From Pseudomonas sp. RIT-PI-q (GTDB lineage Bacteria; Pseudomonadota; Gammaproteobacteria; Pseudomonadales; Pseudomonadaceae): a stretch of DNA of 53,860 bases. The position numbers and the translations under genes are program-made. Location of the stretch: positions 1 to 53,860 of the forward strand of contig NZ_LHPC01000012.1 of assembly GCF_001297125.1 (NCBI RefSeq), written 5' to 3'. The notes under the pieces were generated by a model. That model did no database searches, had not been told where the DNA came from, and worked only from the letters and a program-made list of their open reading frames with translations. This document shows, piece after piece, positions 1 through 7,810 of the stretch. Every line of letters starts with the position of its first letter. The first letter of the stretch is position 1.

Positions 1-336
1 GGCTCTCGGGGAGCAAGGTGCTTTGACCTCGATGTTCACCTTGGATGAAGCGTTTCATGGGCGACCCTTGCGATAAATTCTGGGAAATCATAGCAAGGGT
101 TTGTTTCCACGTTTTTGCACACTCTGGGCCATGGATGGCCGATGGCGGCGGGCCCCCGGAGCAATGCCTTCGTTACGGCATGCCGCGCCTAAGCGAGGCA
201 CCGAATGGAGGGGCAAAGCGTTTTGCTTCCTTTTGGGCGTCTGCAAAAGGGAGTCGCTGTAAGAGCGAAACCATAATCAGCCGTTACCGCAGAAACGGAT
301 ATGTACACCCTCAAAAAATAAGTCGCCCAACACACA

Positions 337-364
337 GCCATCGCGGGCAAGCCCACTCCCACAG
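337..364. repeat. Single REP-like unit
   Basis: The sequence reads as a variant of the Pseudomonas REP core, with GCGGGCAAGCCCACTCC replacing the usual GCGGGCAAGCCCGCTCC. It stands alone, with no inverted partner nearby, between the putative dispersed repeat and the terminator. Confidence 0.7.
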
Positions 365-390
365 GCTCCACGTCGCACACAAAAAAACTG

Positions 391-428
391 AAAAAGCCCG
401 CTGACCATCACCGGTCAGCGGGCTTTTT
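391..428 (-). terminator. Rho-independent terminator of mbtH-like gene
   Basis: A perfect 16-bp stem (AAAAAGCCCGCTGACC paired with its complement) encloses a 6-nt loop, ATCACC. On the minus strand the stem ends in a T tract, and it lies 14 nt beyond the mbtH-like stop codon. The A/T ends make it usable in both directions. Confidence 0.9.
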
Positions 429-441
429 AATGCGCGGTCGA

Positions 442-669
442 TCAGTGCGCCACTGCCGCCTGCTCTTCCATCTTCTGCCGCAGGCTCAACGGACGCATAT
501 CCGTCCAGGTTTCTTCGATGTAAGCCAGGCATTCCTTTTTCAGCCCGCTCTTGCCCACGGTGCGCCAGCCTTCAGGCACGGCCTTGTAGTCGGGCCAGAT
601 CGAGTATTGCTCTTCGTGGTTGACCACGACCTGAAAGAGGATGTCCTCGCGGTCGAATACTGACGTCAT
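442..669 (-). CDS. MbtH-like protein (NRPS adenylation partner)
   Basis: This is a 75-residue protein of the MbtH family, small cytoplasmic proteins that bind NRPS adenylation domains and are needed for their folding or activity. The family signature is clear: N-x-E-x-Q-Y-S-I-W-P near residue 18-26, V-P-x-G-W-R near 31-36, and the C-terminal [10 protein letters not shown] block. Its length is typical of the family. It lies 81 bp downstream of pvdH on the same strand but has its own PvdS-type promoter at 730-753. Its natural partners are therefore PvdL, encoded nearby, and peptide-chain pyoverdine synthetases outside the window. In P. aeruginosa the equivalent gene is PA2412. The assignment to the family is secure; which adenylation domains it serves is inferred. 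Confidence 0.95.
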   Translation of the reverse strand: MTSVFDREDILFQVVVNHEEQYSIWPDYKAVPEGWRTVGKSGLKKECLAYIEETWTDMRPLSLRQKMEEQAAVAH

Positions 670-729
670 GGTATTTCTCCATCGCTGTAGGGTGGGCTGC
701 GCTGCGTGCGCAGCCGGTATGTAGAAGGA

Positions 730-753
730 ACGTTCGGGGTGCCAAAAAATTTA
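730..753 (-). promoter_or_regulatory. PvdS-type (iron-starvation) promoter for mbtH-like gene
   Basis: On the minus strand this reads TAAAT, 16 nt, CGT, which is the published PvdS-dependent promoter pattern. It is 61 bp upstream of the mbtH-like ATG. The TAA of the upstream element (751-753) is also the stop codon of pvdH. Confidence 0.85.
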
Positions 754-2163
754 GAGGCTGGCGGTAGCAGCGGCCATGGCCCTGCCGAAAATCGCCGCCA
801 CCCGATCGATTTCGGCGGCCGTGATCACCAGCGGCGGCAGGAAACGCACCACGCCACCGTGACGTCCGCCGAGTTCCAGGATCAAGCCGCGCTTGAGGCA
901 CTCGCGTTGCACCAGCGGCGCCAGGCGCCCAAAGATCGGTGGATGCCCCTGCACATCCAGCGGCCCCGTCGGATCGACCAACTCAACGCCAAGCATCAAG
1001 CCACGCCCGCGAATGTCACCCAGTTGCGGGAAGTCTCGCTGCAGGATGTGCAAGTGTTCGCTCAAGCGTTCGCCCATGGCGCTGGCGTGTTCGCAGACCT
1101 TGTGCTCAGTCAGGTAACGCATCACCGCAGAGCCTGCAGCCATTGCCATTTGATTGCCACGAAAAGTCCCGGCATGCGCTCCCGGTAGCCAGGTGTCGAG
1201 CCAGTCGCGATAGACCACCACGGCCAACGGCAGGCTGCCGCCGATGGCTTTGGACATCACCACCACATCCGGAATGATCCCGGCGTGCTCGAAGGCAAAC
1301 ATCTTGCCGGTGCGGGCAAAACCGCTCTGGATTTCATCGACGATCAGCGCCACCCCAGCCTTCTCGGTGATGCGTCGCAAGCCGCGCAACCAGTCGAGAT
1401 CGGCCGGGATCACCCCGCCTTCACCCTGCACCACTTCGACGATCACCGCTGCCGGCAGTTGCACACCGGCCTCGGGGTCATTGAGCAGGTTTTCCAGGTA
1501 ATTCAGATTGACCTGCACACCCTGCGCACCACCGAGACCAAACGGGCAACGGTAATCGTAGGGGTACGGCATGAACTGCACGCCGCTGCTAAGCAAGGCG
1601 CCCAACGGCTTTTTCGGCCCCAGGCTGCCCATCAAACTTAACGCGCCCTGGCTCATGCCGTGATAACCGCCCTGGAACGACAACACGGTGCTGCGTCCGG
1701 TGGCGGTGCGCACCAGCTTCAACGCAGCTTCCACCGCGTCAGTGCCGGTAGGGCCGCAGAACTGGATCTTGGCTTCAGCCGCCAGCGCCGGCGGCAGCAG
1801 ACCGAACAGGTCCTGAACGAATTGATCCTTGACCGGCGTGGTCAGGTCGAGCGTATGCAGTGGCAGTTCATCAGCCAGCACTTGCTGGATCGCGTCGATC
1901 ACCACCGGGTGATTGTGCCCCAGGGCCAGGGTTCCGGCGCCGGCCAGACAGTCGATGAAACTTCGGCCTTCGACGTCTTCGACATAAATGCCCTTGGCGC
2001 GTTTGAGAGCCAGGGGAATGCGTCGCGGGTAGCTGCGGGCATTCGATTCCTGCTGGTTCTGACGGGCCAGCAATGGCGATTCGTTGAACTGATAAAGCGT
2101 CTCGGCTGGCGTCGGGGCAAGCCGGGCCGACTGATCTTCCATAAGGCTGGTAGCGACTGACAT
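751..2163 (-). CDS. pvdH: Diaminobutyrate--2-oxoglutarate aminotransferase PvdH
   Basis: PvdH makes L-2,4-diaminobutyrate from aspartate beta-semialdehyde using glutamate. Diaminobutyrate is the third residue of the pyoverdine chromophore precursor loaded by PvdL. The protein is a class III, PLP-dependent aminotransferase of 470 residues. Visible motifs include the D-E-I-Q-S-G-F-A-R-T-G block and the PLP lysine in S-K-A-I-G-G (about K305). I chose the ATG at 2163 because GAGGGG precedes it at good spacing. An upstream in-frame start at 2205 would lie inside the promoter region. A PvdS-type promoter sits at 2200-2223, giving a short leader. The last codons overlap the promoter of the next gene. 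PvdH is favoured over DoeD or EctB because of the pyoverdine context and the promoter. Confidence 0.93.
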   Translation of the reverse strand: MSVATSLMEDQSARLAPTPAETLYQFNESPLLARQNQQESNARSYPRRIPLALKRAKGIYVEDVEGRSFIDCLAGAGTLALGHNHPVVIDAIQQVLADELPLHTLDLTTPVKDQFVQDLFGLLPPALAAEAKIQFCGPTGTDAVEAALKLVRTATGRSTVLSFQGGYHGMSQGALSLMGSLGPKKPLGALLSSGVQFMPYPYDYRCPFGLGGAQGVQVNLNYLENLLNDPEAGVQLPAAVIVEVVQGEGGVIPADLDWLRGLRRITEKAGVALIVDEIQSGFARTGKMFAFEHAGIIPDVVVMSKAIGGSLPLAVVVYRDWLDTWLPGAHAGTFRGNQMAMAAGSAVMRYLTEHKVCEHASAMGERLSEHLHILQRDFPQLGDIRGRGLMLGVELVDPTGPLDVQGHPPIFGRLAPLVQRECLKRGLILELGGRHGGVVRFLPPLVITAAEIDRVAAIFGRAMAAATASL

Positions 2164-2199
2164 CTCTCGACCCCTCAATAAGGTTTTCCTGTTCTGGAA

Positions 2200-2223
2200 A
2201 CGCACCGGGGCCCTGCGGATTTA
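2200..2223 (-). promoter_or_regulatory. PvdS-type promoter for pvdH
   Basis: The minus strand reads CTAAAT, then 16 nt counted from TAAAT, then CGT, an exact match to the iron-starvation box pattern. It lies between the end of the GNAT gene and the pvdH start codon, with CGT 37 nt upstream of the ATG at 2163. Confidence 0.88.
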
Positions 2224-2240
2224 GACCTGCGATCAGCTTT

Positions 2241-2726
2241 CTATGAAGGTGGCCCCAGCCCTTTGTGCATGGGGATCGCGTGGAGCCCCGCGACCATGAA
2301 CGTTTGGGCGCATGACTGGTATCCCAGATGGCGGTAAAACGCCTCGCTGGTTCGGGTGCTGTTGAGTCGCGCGTGGTGCAAACCCTGCTTGAGCAGCCAG
2401 CCCTCGAGGTCACGTACCAGCGCTTGCCCGGCGCCCCGGCGAAACCATTCCGGCTGCACGTAACAGAACGCCACTTTGCCGCTGATCGCGGCCATGGCGA
2501 CGCCGACCGGTTTGTCCTGCAACAGGGCGATGTTCAAGTACAACCGCTGGTCGGTCAGCCAGGCGCTGATGTGTTCGGCGGTTTTGTTGTGGGTCCAGGC
2601 CGCGACGATTTTCGCATCGTTGCGGTGGTCGAGCGCGCAACCGACCCGGATGGAACGCTCGACAATCCGGCTGATAATGCCGGCGTCGGCAGGGGCTGCG
2701 GGGCTGATGTGAATCGATGCATCCAT
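2241..2726 (-). CDS. GNAT-family N-acetyltransferase
   Basis: This 161-residue protein has the Gcn5-related acetyltransferase fold. The N-terminal A-x-x-A-D-A pattern, a central beta-strand pair ending in V-A-F-C-Y-V-Q-P-E-W-F-R-R-G-A-G-Q-A-L (the acetyl-CoA binding loop, R/Q-x-x-G-x-G/A), and the late F-Y-R-H-L-G-Y segment are all present. It would transfer an acetyl group from acetyl-CoA to an amine; the substrate cannot be read from the sequence. It sits upstream of pvdH on the same strand, but the pvdH promoter lies between them. I see no PvdS-type box in front of this gene, so a link to pyoverdine is not supported. The start at 2726 is preceded by GAGGTGACAG. Confidence 0.85.
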   Translation of the reverse strand: MDASIHISPAAPADAGIISRIVERSIRVGCALDHRNDAKIVAAWTHNKTAEHISAWLTDQRLYLNIALLQDKPVGVAMAAISGKVAFCYVQPEWFRRGAGQALVRDLEGWLLKQGLHHARLNSTRTSEAFYRHLGYQSCAQTFMVAGLHAIPMHKGLGPPS

Positions 2727-2834
2727 GGCGCTGTCACCTCAATCCATTGAGTCAAAGCTGCGAGGGACGATAGCGCTGTGTTGGCCGATGGCCTAATGAA
2801 GAGACGTTACATTTGGTGTGCAACCCCAATCCCT

Positions 2835-2936
2835 TGTAGGAGCTGGCTTGCCAGCGAAGGTCGTCAACGATGACGCGTTTAAAACAGGATAAACGCGGTG
2901 CCTATGGGTCCTTCGCTGGCAAGCCAGCTCCTACAG
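2835..2936. repeat. REP doublet (REPIN) with conserved linker
   Basis: Two inverted GTAGGAGCTGGCTTGCCAGC units face each other across about 55 bp. The linker holds a GATGACGCGTTT/CAGGATAAAC segment that recurs in the array at the right end of the window. It lies between the GNAT gene and the stop of the sensor kinase. Confidence 0.9.
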
Positions 2937-2950
2937 GTGGAGGGTGCTTA

Positions 2951-4273
2951 TCAGAGCTGTTGCAACGGCATTGTCAGCTCAACCCGCAACCCATCCGGCC
3001 GGCTGTCAAAACGCAGGGTGCAGCCGCAGCGCTGGACGATGGCCTGGACAATCGCCAGGCCGAGGCCGCAGCCGGTGCTCTGGCCATTGCGCCAGAAGCG
3101 TTGGGTCAGGTGTTGCAAGTCCTCTTCGGCAATGCCCGGCCCATGATCGCGAACCACAAACTGCACGCGATTGCCGGTGGTTTCCAGGCTCAGCTCCACG
3201 GCGCCATCGCCCGGCGTATGCCGTAGCGCGTTGTCGAGCAAGTTGCGCAGCGCGGCAATCGACAGCACCGCGGGCATTTGCACTGGCGCGTGAGAAAGCT
3301 TTGGCGGCATTTTAAATTTGATCCGTTGGCGGTCATCACTGGCCGCATCCTGGATCGCCAGTTTCGCCACTTGCTCGGCGCTGCATTGAACGCCGTCATC
3401 GAACGACAGACTGCCTTCGACCCGCGCCAGCAGCAGCAATTGTTCAAGCGTGCGGTGCAAACGGTCGGCGCCCTCTTCGGCCCGGGCCAGGGATTGATCC
3501 CGCGCCGCGCCGTCGGTCATGCGCGCCACTTGCAGGTGAGTCTTGATCGCCGTCAGCGGGCTGCGCAGTTCATGCGCCGCATCACCGGTCAGGCGACGCT
3601 CGCGTTCGATGGTCTTGCCGATGCGCTGGAACAACTGATTCTGCGTGTCGAGCAACGGTTGCAGCTCACTGGGCAGCGGCTGGATCTGCAACGGTTCAAG
3701 GGAGTCGGCGCTACGCCGCATCAAGGCGTCACGCATGCGGTTGAGCGGCGCCAGCCCCTGGCCGATCCCCAGCCACAGCAGGCACAGGCAACCAAGCAAC
3801 GCCACGCCCACCGGCACTGAAGCGGCCAGCAGAATCGACATGTTCAGGGCTTCACGCTCGATCTGCCGATCAGCCGTGGTGATCCGCAAATCGCCACGGG
3901 CGAGGGTGAAACTGCGCCACGGTGCGCCGTCGATCATTTGGTCGTGAAAGCCCATTTTCTCGGCTTCCAGGGTTTGTTGCGGGTCGGTGTGACTGCGGGC
4001 GAGAATTTCGCCGCGCAACGAGCTGACCTGACACGCCATGCCACCCGGGATGTTCAACTGTTCAGCGCTGAAATGGGTGCCCTCGCCTTTGCTCGGCAAG
4101 GCCGGCAATTGCTCCATCAGCCCGGCGACCATGCGCGCCGACGCCACCAGCCGCTGATCGAGGGAAAACATCATTTGATTGCGCAAATCGCTGAGCATCC
4201 AGGCCGCCGCCAAGGCCCAGATCAGCGCAAAAGCGGCGCCGAGTGTCAGGCTCAAGCGCAAACGCAGGCTCAT
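2951..4273 (-). CDS. Sensor histidine kinase, QseC-like
   Basis: This is an inner-membrane kinase of about 440 residues with a QseC/TctE-like layout. An N-terminal membrane helix covers about residues 10-28 and a periplasmic segment about 30-145. A second helix lies at about 147-171, followed by a HAMP-like linker. The H-box A-A-H-E-L-R-S-P-L has the phospho-histidine near residue 234. The ATPase domain has an N box (N-L-L-D-N-A-L-R) and a G1 box (D-H-G-P-G-I). The start ATG at 4273 overlaps the TGA of the response regulator gene by one base (TGATG), which indicates translational coupling. A GTG one codon earlier is an alternative. The signal is unknown. Related systems respond to metals, carboxylates or cationic peptides, but nothing here decides between these. 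Confidence 0.92.
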   Translation of the reverse strand: MSLRLRLSLTLGAAFALIWALAAAWMLSDLRNQMMFSLDQRLVASARMVAGLMEQLPALPSKGEGTHFSAEQLNIPGGMACQVSSLRGEILARSHTDPQQTLEAEKMGFHDQMIDGAPWRSFTLARGDLRITTADRQIEREALNMSILLAASVPVGVALLGCLCLLWLGIGQGLAPLNRMRDALMRRSADSLEPLQIQPLPSELQPLLDTQNQLFQRIGKTIERERRLTGDAAHELRSPLTAIKTHLQVARMTDGAARDQSLARAEEGADRLHRTLEQLLLLARVEGSLSFDDGVQCSAEQVAKLAIQDAASDDRQRIKFKMPPKLSHAPVQMPAVLSIAALRNLLDNALRHTPGDGAVELSLETTGNRVQFVVRDHGPGIAEEDLQHLTQRFWRNGQSTGCGLGLAIVQAIVQRCGCTLRFDSRPDGLRVELTMPLQQL

Positions 4274-4953
4274 CACTTCGATTGATCTCCGCCATCCGCC
4301 GGCCCCAGGCGATAGCCCAGGCCGCGCACAGTCTCGACGATGCCGTTGCCCAGTTTACGCCGCAGGTGATGGATATGAACGTTGAGGGCGTTGCTTTCCA
4401 GTTCGTCGTTGAAACCGTAGACACTGTCTTTCAATTGCTCGGTGGACAGCACCCGGCCACGGTTATGCAGCAAGGCTTGCAACAGCGACTGTTCACGGCG
4501 CGACAGGTCGACCGGCTGGCCGGCGAGCAGGGTTTCGCGACTGCTCGGGTCGTACGTCAGGGCGCCGTGCTCGATCAGGTTGACGCTGCGCCCCGCCACG
4601 CGCCGCAGCAACGTGTGCAGGCGCGCGGCGAGTTCACGCAGATCGAAAGGTTTGAGCAGGTAGTCGTCGGCACCGGCTTGCAGACCGTCGACGCGGTCGG
4701 TGACCGAATCCCGCGCCGTGAGAATCAGCACCGGCAACTCCAGGCCGTTGTGGCGCAACTGCTGAAGCAGCTTGAGACCGTCTTCATCCGGCAGACCGAG
4801 GTCGAGCACCATCACGTCGAACTCGGCCACCTTGAGCATCGCCCGGGCAGCCGAAGCGGTGGCGACATGCTCCACGGTCAGGCCTTGGGCGGTGAGCCCG
4901 GCGACGATGCCGCTGGCGATCAGCTCATCGTCTTCGCAAACCAGTACGTGCAT
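4273..4953 (-). CDS. OmpR-family response regulator, QseB/PmrA-like
   Basis: This 226-residue regulator has an N-terminal receiver domain with acidic pocket E7-D8-D9, phospho-acceptor D51 in V-L-D-L-G-L-P, and the switch lysine in L-L-K-P-F-D. A C-terminal winged-helix DNA-binding domain follows (E-S-N-A-L-N-V-H-I-H-H-L-R-R-K-L, then V-R-G-L-G-Y-R-L). I chose the ATG at 4953 because GGAG precedes it at 6-nt spacing and because it begins exactly at the usual M-x-x-L-V-x-E-D-D. An upstream in-frame extension to 5019 adds 22 residues that do not resemble a receiver domain. It is co-transcribed with the downstream kinase and is probably phosphorylated by it. Its targets are not identifiable here; the divergent hemopexin-like gene is a candidate by position only. 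Confidence 0.92.
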   Translation of the reverse strand: MHVLVCEDDELIASGIVAGLTAQGLTVEHVATASAARAMLKVAEFDVMVLDLGLPDEDGLKLLQQLRHNGLELPVLILTARDSVTDRVDGLQAGADDYLLKPFDLRELAARLHTLLRRVAGRSVNLIEHGALTYDPSSRETLLAGQPVDLSRREQSLLQALLHNRGRVLSTEQLKDSVYGFNDELESNALNVHIHHLRRKLGNGIVETVRGLGYRLGPADGGDQSK

Positions 4954-5258
4954 GGGAGCTCCGTGAGCAAAAACATGAGTCAAACAGGTGAGGATTAAGG
5001 CGCAATTATGACAAGCCATGTGAATGAGGAGAAGCGCCAGGACTGCCCAGAACCGTTGTATTAGCTATTACTTGCCATCTGAACAAGCCTGAAACAACTA
5101 ACATTTAACCTGGCCCTTTAAATAACGAAACAAATCTCACTGAACAGACCTTTAACAAACGCATAACATCATGCAACTAGCGGAGCACTATCGACAGACT
5201 GCAAATGGACTTAAACGCACCGCTAAATAACATCAATAAAACTGAAAGGAATCAGAAT
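4954..5258. other. AT-rich divergent intergenic region
   Basis: This 305-bp stretch separates the response regulator from the divergent hemopexin-like gene. It is clearly AT-richer than its surroundings. I find no PvdS-type box (two TAAAT sequences lack a correctly spaced CGT) and no Fur-like box. Promoters for both flanking genes must lie here, but I cannot assign -35/-10 elements with confidence. Confidence 0.5.
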
Positions 5259-5978
5259 ATGCGTACATTAAAAAACATGATCGCCGTTGATTGGCGATCC
5301 GGGAAAGATCGTTATTACTTCTTTTTCAAAGATACCGAAACCTACACGCGATTCGATATTGGAGATCACAGCGTTCCTGACGGCTACCCCGCATCAGTCA
5401 ACTCAGGCAATTGGGACAGTTTTCACTCAGACATCAAAAACCTGAGATTCGGATTCTCGACCACCAATCTTTACAAGTTCGATGGGCAGGAAGCGTTTGA
5501 CCGGGATTATCTTCTGCTTTTCTATTACGAGGGCGAAACACCCATGTGCTGCTGGTACGATCAAGATGATGACAAGGTAACTCGCCGTAAACCTGTGGCA
5601 GATACTCATTGGCGCCCTATTCTTCCGTACTTTGACAACATTGTGGCGGGCACATGGTGGGAAACCGGCGGTGCAAACTGGATAGGAAAACCGTCACCCT
5701 TTCGATTCCTTATGAACGACGGACAGTCTTTCTGGTTTGATATTTATAAGACGGATGTGCTCCTTCAGTCCATCGATGAACACAGCTGGCCTGGCTTGGA
5801 GCTGTACCAGAATCGGATTCTCACCGGCGTACAAAATGACCGAACGCTGGAGCAAAGTCTTTTCCATATCTTCCTGACCAATAATGAGTTCATGACCTAT
5901 ACCATTCCTGATGGCGAACTCGTGCATGGCCCCAAGAAGGTCGATGAACATACCTGGTCGGGTCTGCTTCGCGACTGA
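5259..5978 (+). CDS. Hemopexin-like four-bladed propeller protein (predicted)
   Basis: This 239-residue protein has no signal peptide or membrane segment. It can be divided into four diverged repeats of about 55-65 residues, at roughly 7-60, 61-125, 126-183 and 184-239. Each has an aromatic strand followed by an F-x-x-(D/E/N)-x-x-x-(Y/F) turn and a closing I-x-x-x-x-W-x-G/S-L-like segment. The clearest units are Y-Y-F-F-F-K-D-x-E-x-Y-x-R-F-D with a G-Y-P following, and W-P-G-L near 177-180. This is the pattern of hemopexin repeats, four of which make one complete propeller, as in bacterial photopexins. Ligand and function are unknown. The ATG at 5259 is preceded by AAAGGA; an in-frame ATG at 5205 lacks a good site. 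Base composition is AT-richer than its neighbours, suggesting acquisition. The call rests on pattern reading, not a profile search. Confidence 0.6.
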   Translation: MRTLKNMIAVDWRSGKDRYYFFFKDTETYTRFDIGDHSVPDGYPASVNSGNWDSFHSDIKNLRFGFSTTNLYKFDGQEAFDRDYLLLFYYEGETPMCCWYDQDDDKVTRRKPVADTHWRPILPYFDNIVAGTWWETGGANWIGKPSPFRFLMNDGQSFWFDIYKTDVLLQSIDEHSWPGLELYQNRILTGVQNDRTLEQSLFHIFLTNNEFMTYTIPDGELVHGPKKVDEHTWSGLLRD

Positions 5979-6000
5979 GCCTGGCCAGACCACGGCAGGC

Positions 6001-6036
6001 GAGCGGCGGTTAATCATCGGTTAATCGCCGCCGCTC
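6001..6036 (+). terminator. Possible hairpin terminator after hemopexin-like gene
   Basis: GAGCGGCGG at 6001-6009 pairs with CCGCCGCTC at 6028-6036 across an 18-nt loop. No T tract follows, so termination is uncertain. It stands 22 nt after the stop codon and 37 nt before the dsbD start. Confidence 0.35.
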
Positions 6037-6073
6037 ATTGTGCAGCTCACTTGCACAGAGCCAAGGCTTATCC

Positions 6074-7810
6074 ATGCGTCGACTGTTGGTACTTTTTGTT
6101 CTCTTGATCTCGGGTCTGGCCCAGGCGGGAACCAATCCGTTTGAGGCCAAGCCCGACTTTCTTCCGGTCGGCAAAGCCTTCATTTTCACCTCCGAACGCC
6201 TTGAGTCCGGTGAAACCCAGCTGTTCTGGCAGATTGCCGACGGTTATTACCTGTACCAGAAACGCCTGAAATTCGATGGCTTGCCTGAGCAGCACAAACC
6301 GGTGTTGCCGGAGGGTGAGTCCCACAGCGACGAGTTTTTCGGTGAACAGCAGGTCTATCGCCAGGGCCTGGAGCTGAAGATTCCTGCCGGTGCCAGTGGC
6401 CAGATCAAGGTGGGTTTCCAGGGCTGTGCCGATGCCGGTTTGTGTTATCCGCCGCAAACCCAGGTGGTGGACCTGGGCGACAGCGCAGCGGTTAACGTGG
6501 CCACCGAAGCGCCGGACCAGGCCTTGGCCAGTGGCCTGCAACAACGGGCGTTGGGCTGGAGCTTGCTGGTGTTCTTTGGCCTCGGCCTGTTGCTGGCGTT
6601 CACGCCTTGCTCATTGCCGATGCTGCCGATCCTGGCCGGTTTGATCGTCGGCAGTGGCGCCAAGCCCAAGCGCGGTTTCGCCTTGGCCAGCAGTTATGTG
6701 GTGAGCATGGCGCTGGTGTATGCGGCGATGGGTGTTCTGGCCGCGTTGCTCGGTGCGAACCTGCAGGCGCTGTTGCAGAACCCTTGGCTGCTCGGCAGTT
6801 TCGCGGCAATTTTCGTGTTGCTGGCGTTGCCGATGTTCGGCTTCTTTGAGCTGCAATTGCCAGTGGCCGTACGAGATCGACTGGAGAACGTTTCGCGTAA
6901 TCAGCGCGGCGGCAGCCTGATCGGCGCCGGTGCATTGGGGGCCTTGTCCGGTCTGCTGGTCGGCCCGTGCATGACCGCGCCGCTGGCGGGCGCCCTGCTC
7001 TACATCGCGCAAAGCGGTAATGCGTTGCATGGCGGATTGATCCTGTTTGCCATGGGTATCGGCATCGGTGTGCCATTGCTGTTGCTGGTGACCGTCGGCA
7101 ATCGCTTCCTGCCCAAACCCGGCGCGTGGATGAACCTGCTCAAGGGCATCTTCGGTTTCCTGTTCCTCGCCACTGCATTGCTGATGTTGCGCCCGGTGCT
7201 GGATGAATCCCTGTGGGTCGGCTTGTGTGGCGCGTTGTTGTTGATCGCCGCCTACAGCGCCTGGAAGCAGTCGGAAGGTTTCGGTCGCATCGCCCACCTG
7301 TTCGGCGCCAGCTCGTTGTTGCTTGGACTGTGGGGCAGCCTGGCGCTGATCGGTGCAGCGGGTGGCAGTGACGACCTGTTCAAGCCGTTGCAGGTGTTTC
7401 GCGCCTCCAACTCGGCCAGCGCCGCCGTGCCAACGGGCCATGACGCCTTCACCACGATCAAGGACGCAGGCGCGCTGCAACGGGAACTCGATGCCGCACA
7501 GGCGCAGGGCCAATGGGTGCTGCTGGACTACTACGCCGACTGGTGCGTGTCGTGCAAGGTCATGGAAAAGCAGGTGTTCGGCAAACCCCAAGTGCTTGCA
7601 GCCTTGAGCGATGTGCGCTTGCTCCGGCTGGACGTCACCGCCGACAATGCCGCCAGCCGCGAGCTGCTCGGCCGTTACAAAGTGCCGGGGCCGCCGAGCC
7701 TGCTGTGGATCGGTGCCGACGGCAGCGAGCGTCGCAGCCAGCGCATCACCGGCGAGGTCGATGCCGACACTTTCCTGCAACGCTGGACCACCACCCGAGA
7801 CGCCCGTTAA
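6074..7810 (+). CDS. dsbD: Thiol:disulfide interchange protein DsbD
   Basis: DsbD carries electrons from cytoplasmic thioredoxin across the inner membrane to periplasmic reductases such as DsbC/DsbG. The 578-residue protein shows all three domains. After a signal peptide (R-R-L-L-V-L-F-V-L-L-I-S-G-L-A-Q-A) comes the periplasmic alpha domain with its cysteine pair in G-C-A-D-A-G-L-C-Y-P-P. The multi-helix beta domain has the two redox cysteines in F-T-P-C-S-L-P and G-P-C-M-T-A-P. The C-terminal thioredoxin-like gamma domain contains W-C-V-S-C-K. I chose the ATG at 6074 because it starts the signal peptide and AAGG precedes it. It heads an operon: its stop codon overlaps the start of the tlpA-like gene by one base, and dsbG follows, so donor and acceptor are made together. 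Confidence 0.96.
   Translation: MRRLLVLFVLLISGLAQAGTNPFEAKPDFLPVGKAFIFTSERLESGETQLFWQIADGYYLYQKRLKFDGLPEQHKPVLPEGESHSDEFFGEQQVYRQGLELKIPAGASGQIKVGFQGCADAGLCYPPQTQVVDLGDSAAVNVATEAPDQALASGLQQRALGWSLLVFFGLGLLLAFTPCSLPMLPILAGLIVGSGAKPKRGFALASSYVVSMALVYAAMGVLAALLGANLQALLQNPWLLGSFAAIFVLLALPMFGFFELQLPVAVRDRLENVSRNQRGGSLIGAGALGALSGLLVGPCMTAPLAGALLYIAQSGNALHGGLILFAMGIGIGVPLLLLVTVGNRFLPKPGAWMNLLKGIFGFLFLATALLMLRPVLDESLWVGLCGALLLIAAYSAWKQSEGFGRIAHLFGASSLLLGLWGSLALIGAAGGSDDLFKPLQVFRASNSASAAVPTGHDAFTTIKDAGALQRELDAAQAQGQWVLLDYYADWCVSCKVMEKQVFGKPQVLAALSDVRLLRLDVTADNAASRELLGRYKVPGPPSLLWIGADGSERRSQRITGEVDADTFLQRWTTTRDAR

Larger units (their letters stand above)
1..441. other. Intergenic stretch, possible dispersed repeat
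   Basis: I see no convincing gene here. A 119-codon open frame at 45-404 has no good ribosome site, an atypical Cys/Arg/Ser-rich product, and runs through a REP copy and into a terminator. The part at roughly 120-310 resembles, from memory only, a sequence block found between many Pseudomonas genes, including a segment encoding Gly-Ala-Lys-Arg-Phe. A REP-like unit follows at 337-364 and a strong terminator at 391-428. Confidence 0.4.

Noticed and set aside
45..404. A 119-codon open frame at the left end
   Set aside because: It crosses a REP unit and stops next to the terminator; it has no ribosome site and an atypical composition.
5224..5251. A TAAAT before the hemopexin-like gene as a PvdS box
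   Set aside because: No CGT is found 16 or 17 bases downstream of either TAAAT in this region.
6611..7780. A 389-codon open frame opposite dsbD
   Set aside because: Shadow of dsbD, whose three domains and signal peptide are clear.
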